64,000 nt of DNA from Streptomyces roseifaciens (GTDB taxonomy: Bacteria; Actinomycetota; Actinomycetes; Streptomycetales; Streptomycetaceae). Positions 1 to 8,218 of the stretch are shown piece by piece. The notes under the pieces are model-generated. The model had not been told where the DNA came from. It did no database searches and was given only the letters and a program-made list of their open reading frames with translations. The stretch covers positions 1,842,530-1,906,529 of the forward strand of contig NZ_LNBE01000003.1 in assembly GCF_001445655.1 (NCBI RefSeq), given 5' to 3'. Within the stretch, counting starts at the first letter, position 1. Every line of letters starts with the position of its first letter. Position numbers and translations under genes: made by a program.

Positions 1-399
1 GAGGACGGTGCGGACCTCCGTCAGCCCGGCCAGTTCGGCGGCGCGCGACGCGTAGGCGGGGTCGGCTATCAGGGCGCGCGTCTCGACGTCGCGGATGATG
101 TTGGCCTGAACGTCGGCCGCCAGCTTGTTGTAGAGGTGGTTGACCGAGCAGCCGATCAGGTTGGCGGCGTAGCGGGCGGCGATCGTCTCCGGCAGGTTTC
201 CGCTGAGCAGCGTGACGGTGTCCCCTCGCTCGATGCCCTGGGCGAGCAGCGCGCGGGCCATGCGGTGGACGAGGTCGCGGAGTTCGCCGGCGGTGACGCG
301 GCGGTCGTGGTGAACGACGGCCGTCCTGGTGGGTTCGGCTTCCAGGATGTCGAGGTTCCGCTCCACATATGTGCGGAACTGCTGCGCCGTGGCGGTCAT
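1..399 (-). CDS. AMP-binding CoA ligase, N-terminal 133 residues only (continues past the left edge)
   Basis: The minus frame stays open from the ATG at 397-399 to base 1. The visible part matches the N-terminal subdomain of the ANL superfamily (acyl-/aryl-CoA ligases): a tyrosine- and arginine-rich start, then ALLAQGIERGDTVTLLSGN and the IAARYAANLIGCSVNHLYNK stretch. The ATP-binding loop and the mobile C-terminal domain would lie outside the window, so the substrate cannot be inferred. An AGGAGG ribosome site precedes the start by 7-8 bases, which fixes it. A MarR-type palindrome about 40 bases upstream suggests control by a phenolic- or lipid-sensing regulator (inference). Confidence 0.82.
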   Translation of the reverse strand, partial: MTATAQQFRTYVERNLDILEAEPTRTAVVHHDRRVTAGELRDLVHRMARALLAQGIERGDTVTLLSGNLPETIAARYAANLIGCSVNHLYNKLAADVQANIIRDVETRALIADPAYASRAAELAGLTEVRTVL

Positions 400-437
400 G
401 GGTGATTCCTCCTGATGCGGCAGTACGATTGCCAGCA

Positions 438-452
438 GTTGACTTAGGCAAC
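438..452. promoter_or_regulatory. MarR-type operator upstream of the CoA ligase
   Basis: GTTGACTTAGGCAAC is nearly self-complementary: 13 of 15 bases match its own reverse complement. It resembles the TTGCCTAGGCAA operators known for MarR-family regulators in actinomycetes. It sits 39 bases upstream of the ligase start, where a promoter is expected. No MarR gene is visible in the window. Confidence 0.45.
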
Positions 453-619
453 CAGTTGGATGGTAGTGCCAGCGATCAACAGCTCCAAGTCGGCAAGCGG
501 CGTAGCCGCGCTTCCCGCGACCGAAACGTCGATATTCGGTCAACAGGATGGAGGAGTGCGGTGGCAAGGGCTGCGGGCGGTCGGCCGGCCGGTCGCCCGC
601 CCGGTCCGCGCCGCGTCCG

Positions 620-952
620 TCAATTGACCGGAGTCCCCACGCGCAGCCGGTTTCCGTCGGGGTCCTGCAACTCGATCTCGCGCGCCCAGGGGGCGGAAAC
701 GGGTGGGACGCCGAACTCGGCGGCGACGGCGTCGATATCGCGGACCCGCAGATAAATCAGCGTGCCGGGCCGGGCGTCCCCCTGGTGCTCCGACAGGAAC
801 AGCCGCACCGGCCCGCGTGCCACCTCGACGAACGCCGGGAGGCCCGGCTCGAAGCGGTGTTCCCACTGCTCGGCGAAACCGAGCCGGGCGTACCACGCGA
901 CCGCTGTGCGCGCGTTCTCGACATAAAGCACGGGGATGGCTTCTTCGTCCAC
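620..952 (-). CDS. VOC-family (glyoxalase/bleomycin-resistance-like) protein
   Basis: A single-domain vicinal-oxygen-chelate protein of about 110 residues. VLYVENARTAVAWYARLGF is the classic first beta-alpha-beta unit, and the tail REIELQDPDGNRLRVG ends on the usual E-x-x-DPDGN metal-ligand strand. I chose the GTG at 950-952 because the fold begins directly after it. A GTG at 1046-1048 would add a poorly conserved arginine-rich 32-residue leader. Substrate is unknown; the family covers isomerases, dioxygenases and drug-binding proteins. Confidence 0.75.
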   Translation of the reverse strand: MDEEAIPVLYVENARTAVAWYARLGFAEQWEHRFEPGLPAFVEVARGPVRLFLSEHQGDARPGTLIYLRVRDIDAVAAEFGVPPVSAPWAREIELQDPDGNRLRVGTPVN

Positions 953-1243
953 GGTGCCATCATTACAGACCGTGCGGATCGCCGAGTGCGCCGATCGGGC
1001 GGGGTACGGGCAGAGGCGGCCGGTCAACTCCCGTTCCGCACACGGCACGGCGCCGCCCCGGCCGACCGTGGATTTCCCTGAGATCTTGGTTCACCTGCGT
1101 GGCGTGATGCCGCTAATGTGGGTGAGCCAAGTTGGTTCCCCCCACGTGTCGGCAGCGATTTCCCGTGTCCGCAACAAAGCGGAATCGCGGATTTCGAAGT
1201 GCGGCTTTTCCCCTGCCCGTTCCGCTCGTGGAGTCCCCTGGCC

Positions 1244-1753
1244 ATGTCTTCCTCCGAAACCTCCCCGACTTCCCCGTCCCCCTCCGCCTTTCGCCGTCGC
1301 TGGGCCGCCGCCTGCGGGATAGCCCTGGCCGGCGTGCTCACGCTGGCCGGCTGCACCGGGGGCGACGAGGGCACGTCGCCGGGCAAGAAGTCCTCGCCCT
1401 CCGTCTCCGCTCCGGTGTCCGCGGCCCCGTCCCCCTCACCCTCGACGCCGCCGTCGGAAGCTCCGGCCACCGCGCCTTCCCGCAGCACGGCGCCCTCGCC
1501 GGTCCTGCCGAAGCCGCCGCGCAAGACGGCCACCCCGCCCGCTGCCGGGCACACCGGCGCAGCCGGCTCCGCAGCCCGTACTCCCGCGCCGCGCGACGCC
1601 GGTACGACGTGCGAGATCCGCTCCAACGCCGGCAACTGCTACAAGGCGGGCCAGTACTGCCGTTCGGCCGATGTGGGGTCGCGCACGCACGACGCTCAGG
1701 GCCGGGCCATCATCTGCGGCGGCGACAGCGGCAAGCCGCGCTGGCACTACTGA
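1244..1753 (+). CDS. Secreted lipoprotein with Pro/Ser-rich stalk and small Cys-rich C-terminal domain
   Basis: A 169-residue protein. The ATG at 1244 precedes a basic n-region (FRRRW), a hydrophobic core and the lipobox LAGC (Cys37), so it should be lipidated and surface-anchored. Residues 40-115 are a low-complexity Pro/Ser/Ala linker. The last 45 residues form a compact Cys-containing domain (GNCYKAGQYCRSADVG, then IICGG and RWHY at the end) seen at the C-terminus of many Streptomyces lipoproteins of unknown function. The frame is open upstream to 1118, but that stretch has no leader character. Confidence 0.75.
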   Translation: MSSSETSPTSPSPSAFRRRWAAACGIALAGVLTLAGCTGGDEGTSPGKKSSPSVSAPVSAAPSPSPSTPPSEAPATAPSRSTAPSPVLPKPPRKTATPPAAGHTGAAGSAARTPAPRDAGTTCEIRSNAGNCYKAGQYCRSADVGSRTHDAQGRAIICGGDSGKPRWHY

Positions 1754-1815
1754 CGGCCCCGGAACGTACAGGCCGCACACCCTCCCTCCGCACCGGCCGC
1801 GGTCGGTGCGCCGGA

Positions 1816-2685
1816 CTACCTCGCGTAGGGGATGTTGACCTCGCCGGCGATCTCCTCGAACACCGCCAGGGCGTCCTCCGGCATCTCCTGATGCCACCGC
1901 AGATCGAGCACCACGGCGGGCGGATGCCGGGAGTAGTGCTCGCGCTTGCCCGCGTCGACGGGGAAGTCCGCCGGCGCCGTGCCGTTCGCGCGGGAGCCGC
2001 GCGAACGGGCGAGGAGGAAATGGGTGCCGCTGTTGCCGCCGAGCGGATGCTGCTCGCTGTTCCACGGATCGAGCATCGCTGGCTCGAAGGCGAGACCGAG
2101 CGAGGCGGTCAGCCGCCGCAGCGTGCTTTCGGTCCTCGTGGCCAGGTCCTCGTAATGGAGACGGGACACCGGGCCCGGCCAGCGGGCGGCGAGTTCTTCC
2201 GAGGCGCGGATCTGCGCCGCCCATTTCCCGGCGTGCTCGCGCGCCGGGATGTGGGGGTACTTGCGCAGCTGCGAATTCACGACGGCCCGCCCGTCCCGGC
2301 CCAGGAGGAGGAGATGGGCCGGGACGACGTCCCGCACCGCTGCCGCCTGCATCTCGATCCAGCGGACCGCCTTGGTCGATTCGACGACGACAGGACGCCC
2401 GGACCGCACGGACAGGGTTTCGTACAGGTCCGGTGAACCCGCCGGCCCCAGGCCGTCGCTGCCCGGGCGCAGGCCGGCCCATACGGAGCAGCCGGCACCG
2501 CAATAGGCGCACTGGACCGTCTTCCCGTCGTCCTTCACGGCACCCAGGCGCGTGCTGTTCCACGCTTCTCCTGCGTAGAAGACCGAGGCGTGCGTGCCCA
2601 GCAGCAGGCCGAGGAGCGTCGTCCCGGAGTGCCCTGCGCCGGCGATGAACGCCACCGTTCGGTTGACCCGTCCGTCAGGGTTCAT
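1816..2685 (-). CDS. Sulfotransferase-family protein
   Basis: A 289-residue protein. Near the N-terminus FIAGAGHSGTTLLGLLLG (about residues 13-30) is the 5'-phosphosulfate-binding loop of PAPS-dependent sulfotransferases. LLLGRDGRAVVNSQLR (about 125-140) matches the 3'-phosphate-binding RDxxxxxxS motif. The family moves sulfate from PAPS to a hydroxyl or amine. The acceptor is unknown and no PAPS-synthesis or obvious substrate gene is adjacent. Unusual feature: a CAYCGAGC cluster around residue 60 that could bind metal or form a disulfide. Confidence 0.8.
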   Translation of the reverse strand: MNPDGRVNRTVAFIAGAGHSGTTLLGLLLGTHASVFYAGEAWNSTRLGAVKDDGKTVQCAYCGAGCSVWAGLRPGSDGLGPAGSPDLYETLSVRSGRPVVVESTKAVRWIEMQAAAVRDVVPAHLLLLGRDGRAVVNSQLRKYPHIPAREHAGKWAAQIRASEELAARWPGPVSRLHYEDLATRTESTLRRLTASLGLAFEPAMLDPWNSEQHPLGGNSGTHFLLARSRGSRANGTAPADFPVDAGKREHYSRHPPAVVLDLRWHQEMPEDALAVFEEIAGEVNIPYAR

Positions 2686-2727
2686 CGCAGCCCTCCGCGT
2701 CAGCCCCGGATCCGCCCGGTCAGTCGT

Positions 2728-4338
2728 TCACCCATGATGCCCCGGCTCGGCCGGGCTCGTGCCGGGAAGGTGCGGAACCGGCTTGTCTCCGGGCGGGTCC
2801 GTGGGCGGCCCGGCAGGCGGCGCCGCCGGCGGAGCAGTGGGAGCGGGTCCCTGGGGCGATCCGGCCGTCGGCGCCGTGGCGGGTGCGGGGACCGGGGCGG
2901 GCACGGGTGCGGGCGCAGGAGCGGACGCGGGCTCGGAGGCGGCGGGCGCCTGCGCGCCGTCGGCCGGGGCGCTCCCCGGCGGGTTGGCGGGAAGCACGGA
3001 CGGCAGGAGGGGGACTTCCGGCTGCCCGGACTCCAGGGCGGGCGGCATGAGGTGCGACGGCGTGGCGCGGGCGAGGGCGAGCGCGTACTCGGCCCACCAG
3101 CGGCCCGCGGGCGGCGCGCCGCGGCAGGCGCCGTCGGACTCGCCGGGACGCTTGATCCACAGGAAGGCGTCGACGCGCGGGTTCCCCGTGGCGGTGCTGG
3201 GCGGGGCGCCGAGCGCCCGCCCGGGCGGGTTGCACCAGGACTCGGGCTCGTGTTCCTCCTCCCCGTCCCCGTCCTCCGGTTCCGCTCCGTCCCCGGGACC
3301 CCGCGTGCCCGCGGCCCTCCGGGCCTCGGCGGCCGCAGGCACGGGCTGCTGCTGGTCCTGCTCCTTGTCCTCCTCATCGCCGCCCTCCTTCTGCTTCTCC
3401 TTCTCCTTTTCCTTTTCTTTCTCCTTCTTGTGTTCGTCCTTCTTCTTCCCGCCCTCCGGCGGTGCCGGAAGCGGGCCGTTGCCGTTGCGGCTCGTGTCGA
3501 TGACGTAATGGGCACCGCCGAGAAGGGCGGAGAGACGGTCGCCGTAAGCGCGGGTGACGGGCGTCGTGTGGAAATTGGAGACGTTCAGCGCGAACCCGTC
3601 GGCCTCCGCGATCCCCGCTTCGGTGAGCGCCGTGACCATCATGTTGTGGTCCCGGATCCAGCCGGGGTTTCCGGCGTCGATGTAGACGGAGACGCCGGGC
3701 TTGGACTTGAAGGTCCGCACGGCCTGCGCGATGAGCGCCAGGCGCTGCTTGGCGGCCGCTGCGGGAACGCAGCCCGACGCCCACTGGGCGAGCGCGTCCG
3801 GTTCGAGGACGATCCAGGCCCGGCGCGCGCCGATCCCGGCCGCGGCCCGCGCGGCCCAGGCGCGGTAGTGGGCGGCGTCGGGAGCGCCGCCCGACGAGTA
3901 CTGACCGCAGTCGCGCTGGGGGATGTTGTAGGCGACCAGCACGGGAATGACCCCGCTGCGCTCGGCCTGCCGGGTGACGCTCTCGGCCTGCGCCTTCGGA
4001 TCGTCACCGGTCAGCCAGACCGCCATGGGCTCCTTCGCGATGCGCTGCAGGACGACGGCGTCGTCCTCGCGCCCCTGCTCCTGCCAGACCCGCACCTGAC
4101 GGGCCGCCGGCCCCCGCGGCTCGACCCAGAACGGGGACGTGGCATCGAGGTTGTCGTCCTCCTCCGTCAGGGCCTCGCTGGCCGGTCCCGCCAGCGACAG
4201 CGCCCCTGCGCACACCAGGACGACCGCACCGCAGCGCAGCGCCCGGTTCCTCCTCTTCTTCTTCGTTCCCGTCGGTCTCGTCATGGACGCCCGTGCCTTG
4301 CGGGGCCGGGCCGTGTGTCGCCGGGACTTGTGTGACAT
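2728..4338 (-). CDS. Secreted glycoside hydrolase family 6 (cellulase/cellobiohydrolase type) with charged insert
   Basis: A 536-residue protein. The N-terminus is strongly basic followed by a hydrophobic segment, which indicates export. Both GH6 signatures are present: VAYNIPQRDCGQYSSGG (signature 1, with the catalytic-region Asp) and WIVLEPDALAQ (signature 2). The end of the catalytic domain (SWCNPPGRALG, then FLWIKRPGESDG) is intact. About 75 residues of Lys/Glu then acidic sequence (roughly 292-366) are inserted between these, where other GH6 enzymes pass straight from NGNGP to WCNPPGRALG. A Pro/Ala-rich tail fills the last 100 residues, and no carbohydrate-binding module is seen. The first ATG was chosen for the GGGGGAT site upstream; a second ATG lies at 4287. 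Confidence 0.87.
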   Translation of the reverse strand: MSHKSRRHTARPRKARASMTRPTGTKKKRRNRALRCGAVVLVCAGALSLAGPASEALTEEDDNLDATSPFWVEPRGPAARQVRVWQEQGREDDAVVLQRIAKEPMAVWLTGDDPKAQAESVTRQAERSGVIPVLVAYNIPQRDCGQYSSGGAPDAAHYRAWAARAAAGIGARRAWIVLEPDALAQWASGCVPAAAAKQRLALIAQAVRTFKSKPGVSVYIDAGNPGWIRDHNMMVTALTEAGIAEADGFALNVSNFHTTPVTRAYGDRLSALLGGAHYVIDTSRNGNGPLPAPPEGGKKKDEHKKEKEKEKEKEKQKEGGDEEDKEQDQQQPVPAAAEARRAAGTRGPGDGAEPEDGDGEEEHEPESWCNPPGRALGAPPSTATGNPRVDAFLWIKRPGESDGACRGAPPAGRWWAEYALALARATPSHLMPPALESGQPEVPLLPSVLPANPPGSAPADGAQAPAASEPASAPAPAPVPAPVPAPATAPTAGSPQGPAPTAPPAAPPAGPPTDPPGDKPVPHLPGTSPAEPGHHG

Positions 4339-4465
4339 CGATCCCCCAATATTTCATATCGGCCGATCTGTCCATTCCAGACAGAGTGACAGGTGCCGAC
4401 CCGTCAGACACGTCGGATTACGCCGAACGGGATCTGAAAAAGGGGAAATCGGAGGAGAAGGCGCA

Positions 4466-5431
4466 ATGGTGCGCATCGGATACACGATGATGACCGAGCA
4501 GGCGGGCCCCCGTGAGCTCGTCTCGCACGTGGTGGGCGCGGAGGACGCGGGATTCGACTTCTCCGTCACGTCCGACCACTACTCCCCCTGGCTCGCGTCC
4601 CAGGGCCATTCGCCCAACGCGTGGGCCGTCCTGGGTGCCGCGGCGCAGGCGACGTCGCGGATTCCGCTCATGACGTTCGTGACGTGTCCCACCACGCGCT
4701 ACCACCCCGTGGTCGTCGCCCAGCAGGCGGCCACGGTGCAGCTGCTCTCGCAGGGGCGCTTCCGCCTCGGGCTGGGGTCGGGGGAGAACCTCAACGAGCA
4801 TGTCGTCGGGCGCGGCTGGCCGGGCGTCAGCGTCCGGCACGAGATGCTCGAAGAGGCGGTCTTCATCATCCGGGCGCTCCTGGACGGGGAGCTCGTCACC
4901 CACCACGGCACCCACTACGACGTCGAGCACGCCAAGCTGTGGGACGTTCCCGAGCCCGCCCCGCCCATCGGCATCGCCGTCTCGGGGGAGCACTCGTGCC
5001 GCCTGGCCGGCCATCTGGCCGACGTGGTCATCGCGACCGAGCCACGGAGGGAGCTGCTGGAGGCGTTCGACCGCCACGGAGGCGCCGGCAAGCCCCGCAT
5101 CGGACAGCTGCCCGTCTGCTACGACACCGACCACGACGCGGCGGTCGAGCGGGCCCACGAGCAGTTCCGCTGGTTCGGGCTCGGCTGGCCGGTCCACTCC
5201 GAGCTGCCGCACGACGCGGCCTTCGCCTCCGCGTCCGCCTTCGTCACCAAGGACGACGTCGCGAAGGCGATCCCCTGCGGATCCAATGCGGACCGCTTCG
5301 TGGAGGCGGTGCGGGCGTACACGGAGGCGGGGTTCACCGAGGTCGCCCTCATCCAGATCGGCGGCGACCAGCAGGCCCCGTACCTGGACTGGGCCAAGAG
5401 GGAGCTGCTCCCCGCCCTGCGCACGCTCTGA
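4466..5431 (+). CDS. F420-dependent LLM-class oxidoreductase (F420-G6P family, TIGR03557-like)
   Basis: A 321-residue luciferase-like TIM-barrel protein. The start IGYTMMTEQAGPRELVSHV, TSDHYSPW, the flavin/F420-contact stretch GLGSGENLNEHVVG and the following GWPGVSVRHEMLEEAV are hallmarks of the subfamily related to F420-dependent glucose-6-phosphate dehydrogenase. It should pass hydride between coenzyme F420 and a small substrate in the cytosol; the true substrate is not readable. GGAGGAG lies 8 bases before the ATG. It is divergent from the GH6 gene, sharing a 127-base intergenic region. Confidence 0.88.
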   Translation: MVRIGYTMMTEQAGPRELVSHVVGAEDAGFDFSVTSDHYSPWLASQGHSPNAWAVLGAAAQATSRIPLMTFVTCPTTRYHPVVVAQQAATVQLLSQGRFRLGLGSGENLNEHVVGRGWPGVSVRHEMLEEAVFIIRALLDGELVTHHGTHYDVEHAKLWDVPEPAPPIGIAVSGEHSCRLAGHLADVVIATEPRRELLEAFDRHGGAGKPRIGQLPVCYDTDHDAAVERAHEQFRWFGLGWPVHSELPHDAAFASASAFVTKDDVAKAIPCGSNADRFVEAVRAYTEAGFTEVALIQIGGDQQAPYLDWAKRELLPALRTL

Positions 5432-5465
5432 GCGGGGACGCCGCGGGCGGCGCCCGCCGCGGACC

Positions 5466-6527
5466 TCACAGCTGGAGGACGTCGGCCAGCTTGTAGGCCG
5501 CCGGTTCCTCCAGCTGGGCGTACGTGCACTGGTGCGGCTCGCGGTCGGGGCGCCAGCGGCGGAACTGCGTGGTGTGCCGGAAGCGGTCGCCCTGGAGGTG
5601 GTCGTAGGCGACCTCGCAGACCCGTTCGGGGCGCAGGGGCACCCAGGACAGGTCCTTGGTGCCGGTCCACCGGCTGGGCCCGCCGGGCATCCGGCCGGCG
5701 GCCTGCGCCTCCTCGGTGGCCCACTCCTGCCACGGGTGACCTTCCGCCGTGGGCATCCGCAGGGGTTCGAGCTCGGCCATCAGCTCCTGCCGGCGGCGCA
5801 TGGGGAAGGAGGCGCAGACCCCGACGTGCTGCAGCCGCCCGGCCGCGTCGTAGAGGCCGAGCAGCAGGGATCCCACCACGGGCCCGCTCTTGTGGTGGCG
5901 CAGCCCGGCGACGACGCAGTCGGCGGTCCGCTCGTGCTTGATCTTGGCCATGGCCCGCTCGCCGGGCCGGTACGGGGAGGCGGGCGGCTTCGCGACGACC
6001 CCGTCGAGCCCGGCCCCTTCGAACTGCTCGAACCACGCGTGGGCCGTCTCGAGGTCGTAGGTGGCCGGCGCGATGTAGACCGGGGCCCGTACGCCCTGCA
6101 GTGCCGAGGTCAGCGCGTCCCGCCGGTCCCGCTGCGGGGTCGTCAGCAGGGATTCCTCGCCGAGGGCGAGCAGGTCGAAGGCGATGAAGCTCGCCGGGGT
6201 GACCTCGGCCAGATGGCGGACGCGGGAGTCGGCGGGGTGGATGCGTTCGAGCAGGGCGTCGAAGTCGAGGCGCCCGCCGCGGCTGATGACGATCTCCCCG
6301 TCGAGCACGCAGCGGGGCGGGAGCTGCTCGCGGAAGACCTCGACGAGCTCCGGGAAGTAGCGGGTGAGCGGTTTGCTGGAGCGGCTGCCCAGCTCGACGT
6401 CGTCGCCGTCGCGGAAGACGATGGCCCGGAAGCCGTCCCACTTCGCCTCGTACAGCATGCCGGGCGGGATCTTCGCCACGGACTTGGCGAGCATCGGCTG
6501 CAGCGGGGGCATCACCGGGAGATCCAT
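5466..6527 (-). CDS. ATP-dependent DNA ligase (LigC-type)
   Basis: A 353-residue ligase. The nucleotidyl-lysine motif EAKWDGFRAIV places the catalytic Lys at residue 29. The later nucleotidyltransferase motifs are readable in order: SRSSKPLTRYFPEL, DGEIVI, FIAFDLLALG, GLDGVVAKPP and KIKHERTADCVV. The C-terminal OB fold follows (GLYDAAGRLQHVG). It seals nicks using ATP and has no nuclease or polymerase domain, as in stand-alone LigC enzymes of actinobacterial end-joining. The ATG at 6527 starts directly before the fold. The frame extends to 6698 but that part runs into the divergent polymerase gene. Confidence 0.9.
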   Translation of the reverse strand: MDLPVMPPLQPMLAKSVAKIPPGMLYEAKWDGFRAIVFRDGDDVELGSRSSKPLTRYFPELVEVFREQLPPRCVLDGEIVISRGGRLDFDALLERIHPADSRVRHLAEVTPASFIAFDLLALGEESLLTTPQRDRRDALTSALQGVRAPVYIAPATYDLETAHAWFEQFEGAGLDGVVAKPPASPYRPGERAMAKIKHERTADCVVAGLRHHKSGPVVGSLLLGLYDAAGRLQHVGVCASFPMRRRQELMAELEPLRMPTAEGHPWQEWATEEAQAAGRMPGGPSRWTGTKDLSWVPLRPERVCEVAYDHLQGDRFRHTTQFRRWRPDREPHQCTYAQLEEPAAYKLADVLQL

Positions 6528-6633
6528 GACCGCGATTGTGCGGGCCCCGGGCCCCGGCCGCCTCTTCGCGAGCCCCGCGCCCCGAGCCGCCGCCCGCAGG
6601 CGCCGTGCGGCGCGGGCCTCTAGCGTGAGGGGT

Positions 6634-7662
6634 ATGGCAGAGGAGGCGCTGGAGCTCACCGTCGGGGAGCGGACGGTACGGCTGTCGCACCCGGACAAGG
6701 TCTACTTCCCCGAGCGCGGCTTCACCAAGTACGACCTGGCCCGCTACTACCTCGCCGTCGCCGACGGCATCGTCCGGGCGCTCAAGGACCGCCCGACCAC
6801 GATGGAGCGCTACCCGGACGGGGTCGAGGGGGAGTCCTTCTTCCAGAAGCGGGCGCCGAAGAACCTGCCCGATTGGATCCCGACCGGCCGGATCGCCTTC
6901 CCCAGCGGCCGCCACGCCGACGAGATCTGCCCCAACGAGGCCGCGGCCGTGCTGTGGGCCGCGAACCTGGGCTGCCTGACCTTCCACCCCTGGCCCGTGC
7001 GCCGGACGGACACCGAGCACCCCGACGAGCTGCGCATCGACCTCGACCCGCAGCCGGGCACCGGGTATGCGGACGCCGTTCGCGCCGCCCTCGGGCTCCG
7101 GGAGGTCCTCGACGGCCTGGGCCTGACCGGCTGGCCCAAGACCTCCGGCGGGCGCGGGCTGCACGTGTTCGTGCCCATCGCGCCGCGGTGGACGTTCGTC
7201 CAGGTGCGCAGGGCGGCCATCGCCGTCGCGCGGGAGCTGGAGCGGCGGTCGCCGCAGGAGGTCACCACGGCGTGGTGGAAGGAGGAGCGCGGGGCCAAGG
7301 TCTTCGTCGACTACAACCAGACCGCCCGCGACCGCACCATCGCCAGCGCCTATTCGGTGCGGCCCCGCCCGCACGCTCCGGTCTCCGCACCGCTGACGTG
7401 GGACGAGGTGGCCGGCGACGCGGTGCCCGAGGACTTCGACCTGGCCACCATGCCGGCCCGGTTCGAGGCCGTGGGCGATCTGCACGCGGGCATGGAGGAC
7501 CGGCCGTGCGGGCTGGAGGCCGCCCTGGAACTGGCCGACCGGGACGAGCGCGAGCACGGGCTGGGCGACCTGCCCTACCCGCCGGAGCACCCGAAGATGA
7601 AGGGCGAGCCGAAGCGCGTGCAGCCCAGCCGGGCCCGCAAGGACCCACCCCCGTCCGGCTGA
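6634..7662 (+). CDS. LigD-type DNA polymerase/primase domain protein (NHEJ)
   Basis: A 342-residue stand-alone polymerase domain of the archaeo-eukaryotic primase superfamily. Visible signatures: LSHPDKVYFPERGFTKYDLA (substrate-binding start), the catalytic pair in RIDLDPQPG, the third acid in VFVDYNQTARDRTIASAYS, and TSGGRGLHVFVPI. Such proteins fill gaps with rNTPs or dNTPs during Ku-dependent end joining. It is divergent from the ATP-ligase gene 106 bases away, so the two together supply the polymerase and ligase activities that are fused in mycobacterial LigD. No Ku gene lies in the window. Confidence 0.9.
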   Translation: MAEEALELTVGERTVRLSHPDKVYFPERGFTKYDLARYYLAVADGIVRALKDRPTTMERYPDGVEGESFFQKRAPKNLPDWIPTGRIAFPSGRHADEICPNEAAAVLWAANLGCLTFHPWPVRRTDTEHPDELRIDLDPQPGTGYADAVRAALGLREVLDGLGLTGWPKTSGGRGLHVFVPIAPRWTFVQVRRAAIAVARELERRSPQEVTTAWWKEERGAKVFVDYNQTARDRTIASAYSVRPRPHAPVSAPLTWDEVAGDAVPEDFDLATMPARFEAVGDLHAGMEDRPCGLEAALELADRDEREHGLGDLPYPPEHPKMKGEPKRVQPSRARKDPPPSG

Positions 7663-7743
7663 TAGCGCTTTGTCCAGGTTTATTAAAGATTGCGGCGTGG
7701 TACGTCGGCATTGCTTCATCCACCCCGCACACAGGGAGCCCCC

Positions 7744-8163
7744 ATGCCCAGGACCCTCGCAGCCCGCAGCAAGAAGATCTCGACGGACGCCATCGTGGTG
7801 GCCGCCCTGGCCGGCTCGCTGCTGGTCGCCGGATCCGCCCAGGCGGCCTCGGGCCCCGGCGTCCCGCCGGTGCCGCAACGCCCCGCCGGCACCATCACCA
7901 GCCCCACGGGCGTCAACGAGCGGATGTACCCCAGCACGGACTCGGCCGTACGGGGAACCTTCGGCCGAGGTGCCAAGATCGGGCTGCGCTGCAAGGTCCA
8001 CGCCCAGAGCGTCGGCGGGAACGACATCTGGTACATGCTGCGCAACCGCCCCACCTGGGTCGCGGCGGCCTACGTCGGCAACGTCAACGCCGTCCCGCTG
8101 TGCAAGGAAGTCAACCGCGGCACTCTGGAGGACTCGCCCGTCACCCGGGCCGCGATGGGCTGA
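7744..8163 (+). CDS. Small secreted SH3-like protein
   Basis: A 139-residue protein with a clear signal peptide (basic start, hydrophobic AALAGSLLVAG, cleavage after AQA near residue 34). The rest reads like a bacterial SH3b domain: VNERMYPSTDSAVRGTFGRG, a central IGLRCKV strand, then NDIWYMLRNRPTWVAAAYVG. It probably binds the cell wall or modifies surface adhesion. AGGGAG lies just before the ATG. It is not obviously linked to its neighbours. Confidence 0.75.
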   Translation: MPRTLAARSKKISTDAIVVAALAGSLLVAGSAQAASGPGVPPVPQRPAGTITSPTGVNERMYPSTDSAVRGTFGRGAKIGLRCKVHAQSVGGNDIWYMLRNRPTWVAAAYVGNVNAVPLCKEVNRGTLEDSPVTRAAMG

Positions 8164-8218
8164 GCCGCCGTCACGGGCCGCTGCCCCTCACGGGCCGCCC
8201 GCACCGGGCCGGCCCCCG

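Noticed and set aside
5119..8001. A 960-codon open frame on the minus strand across the ligase and polymerase genes
   Set aside because: It is a shadow of two well-supported genes on other frames. Its translation is Arg/Gly/Pro-rich without any domain, as is usual for high-GC antisense frames.
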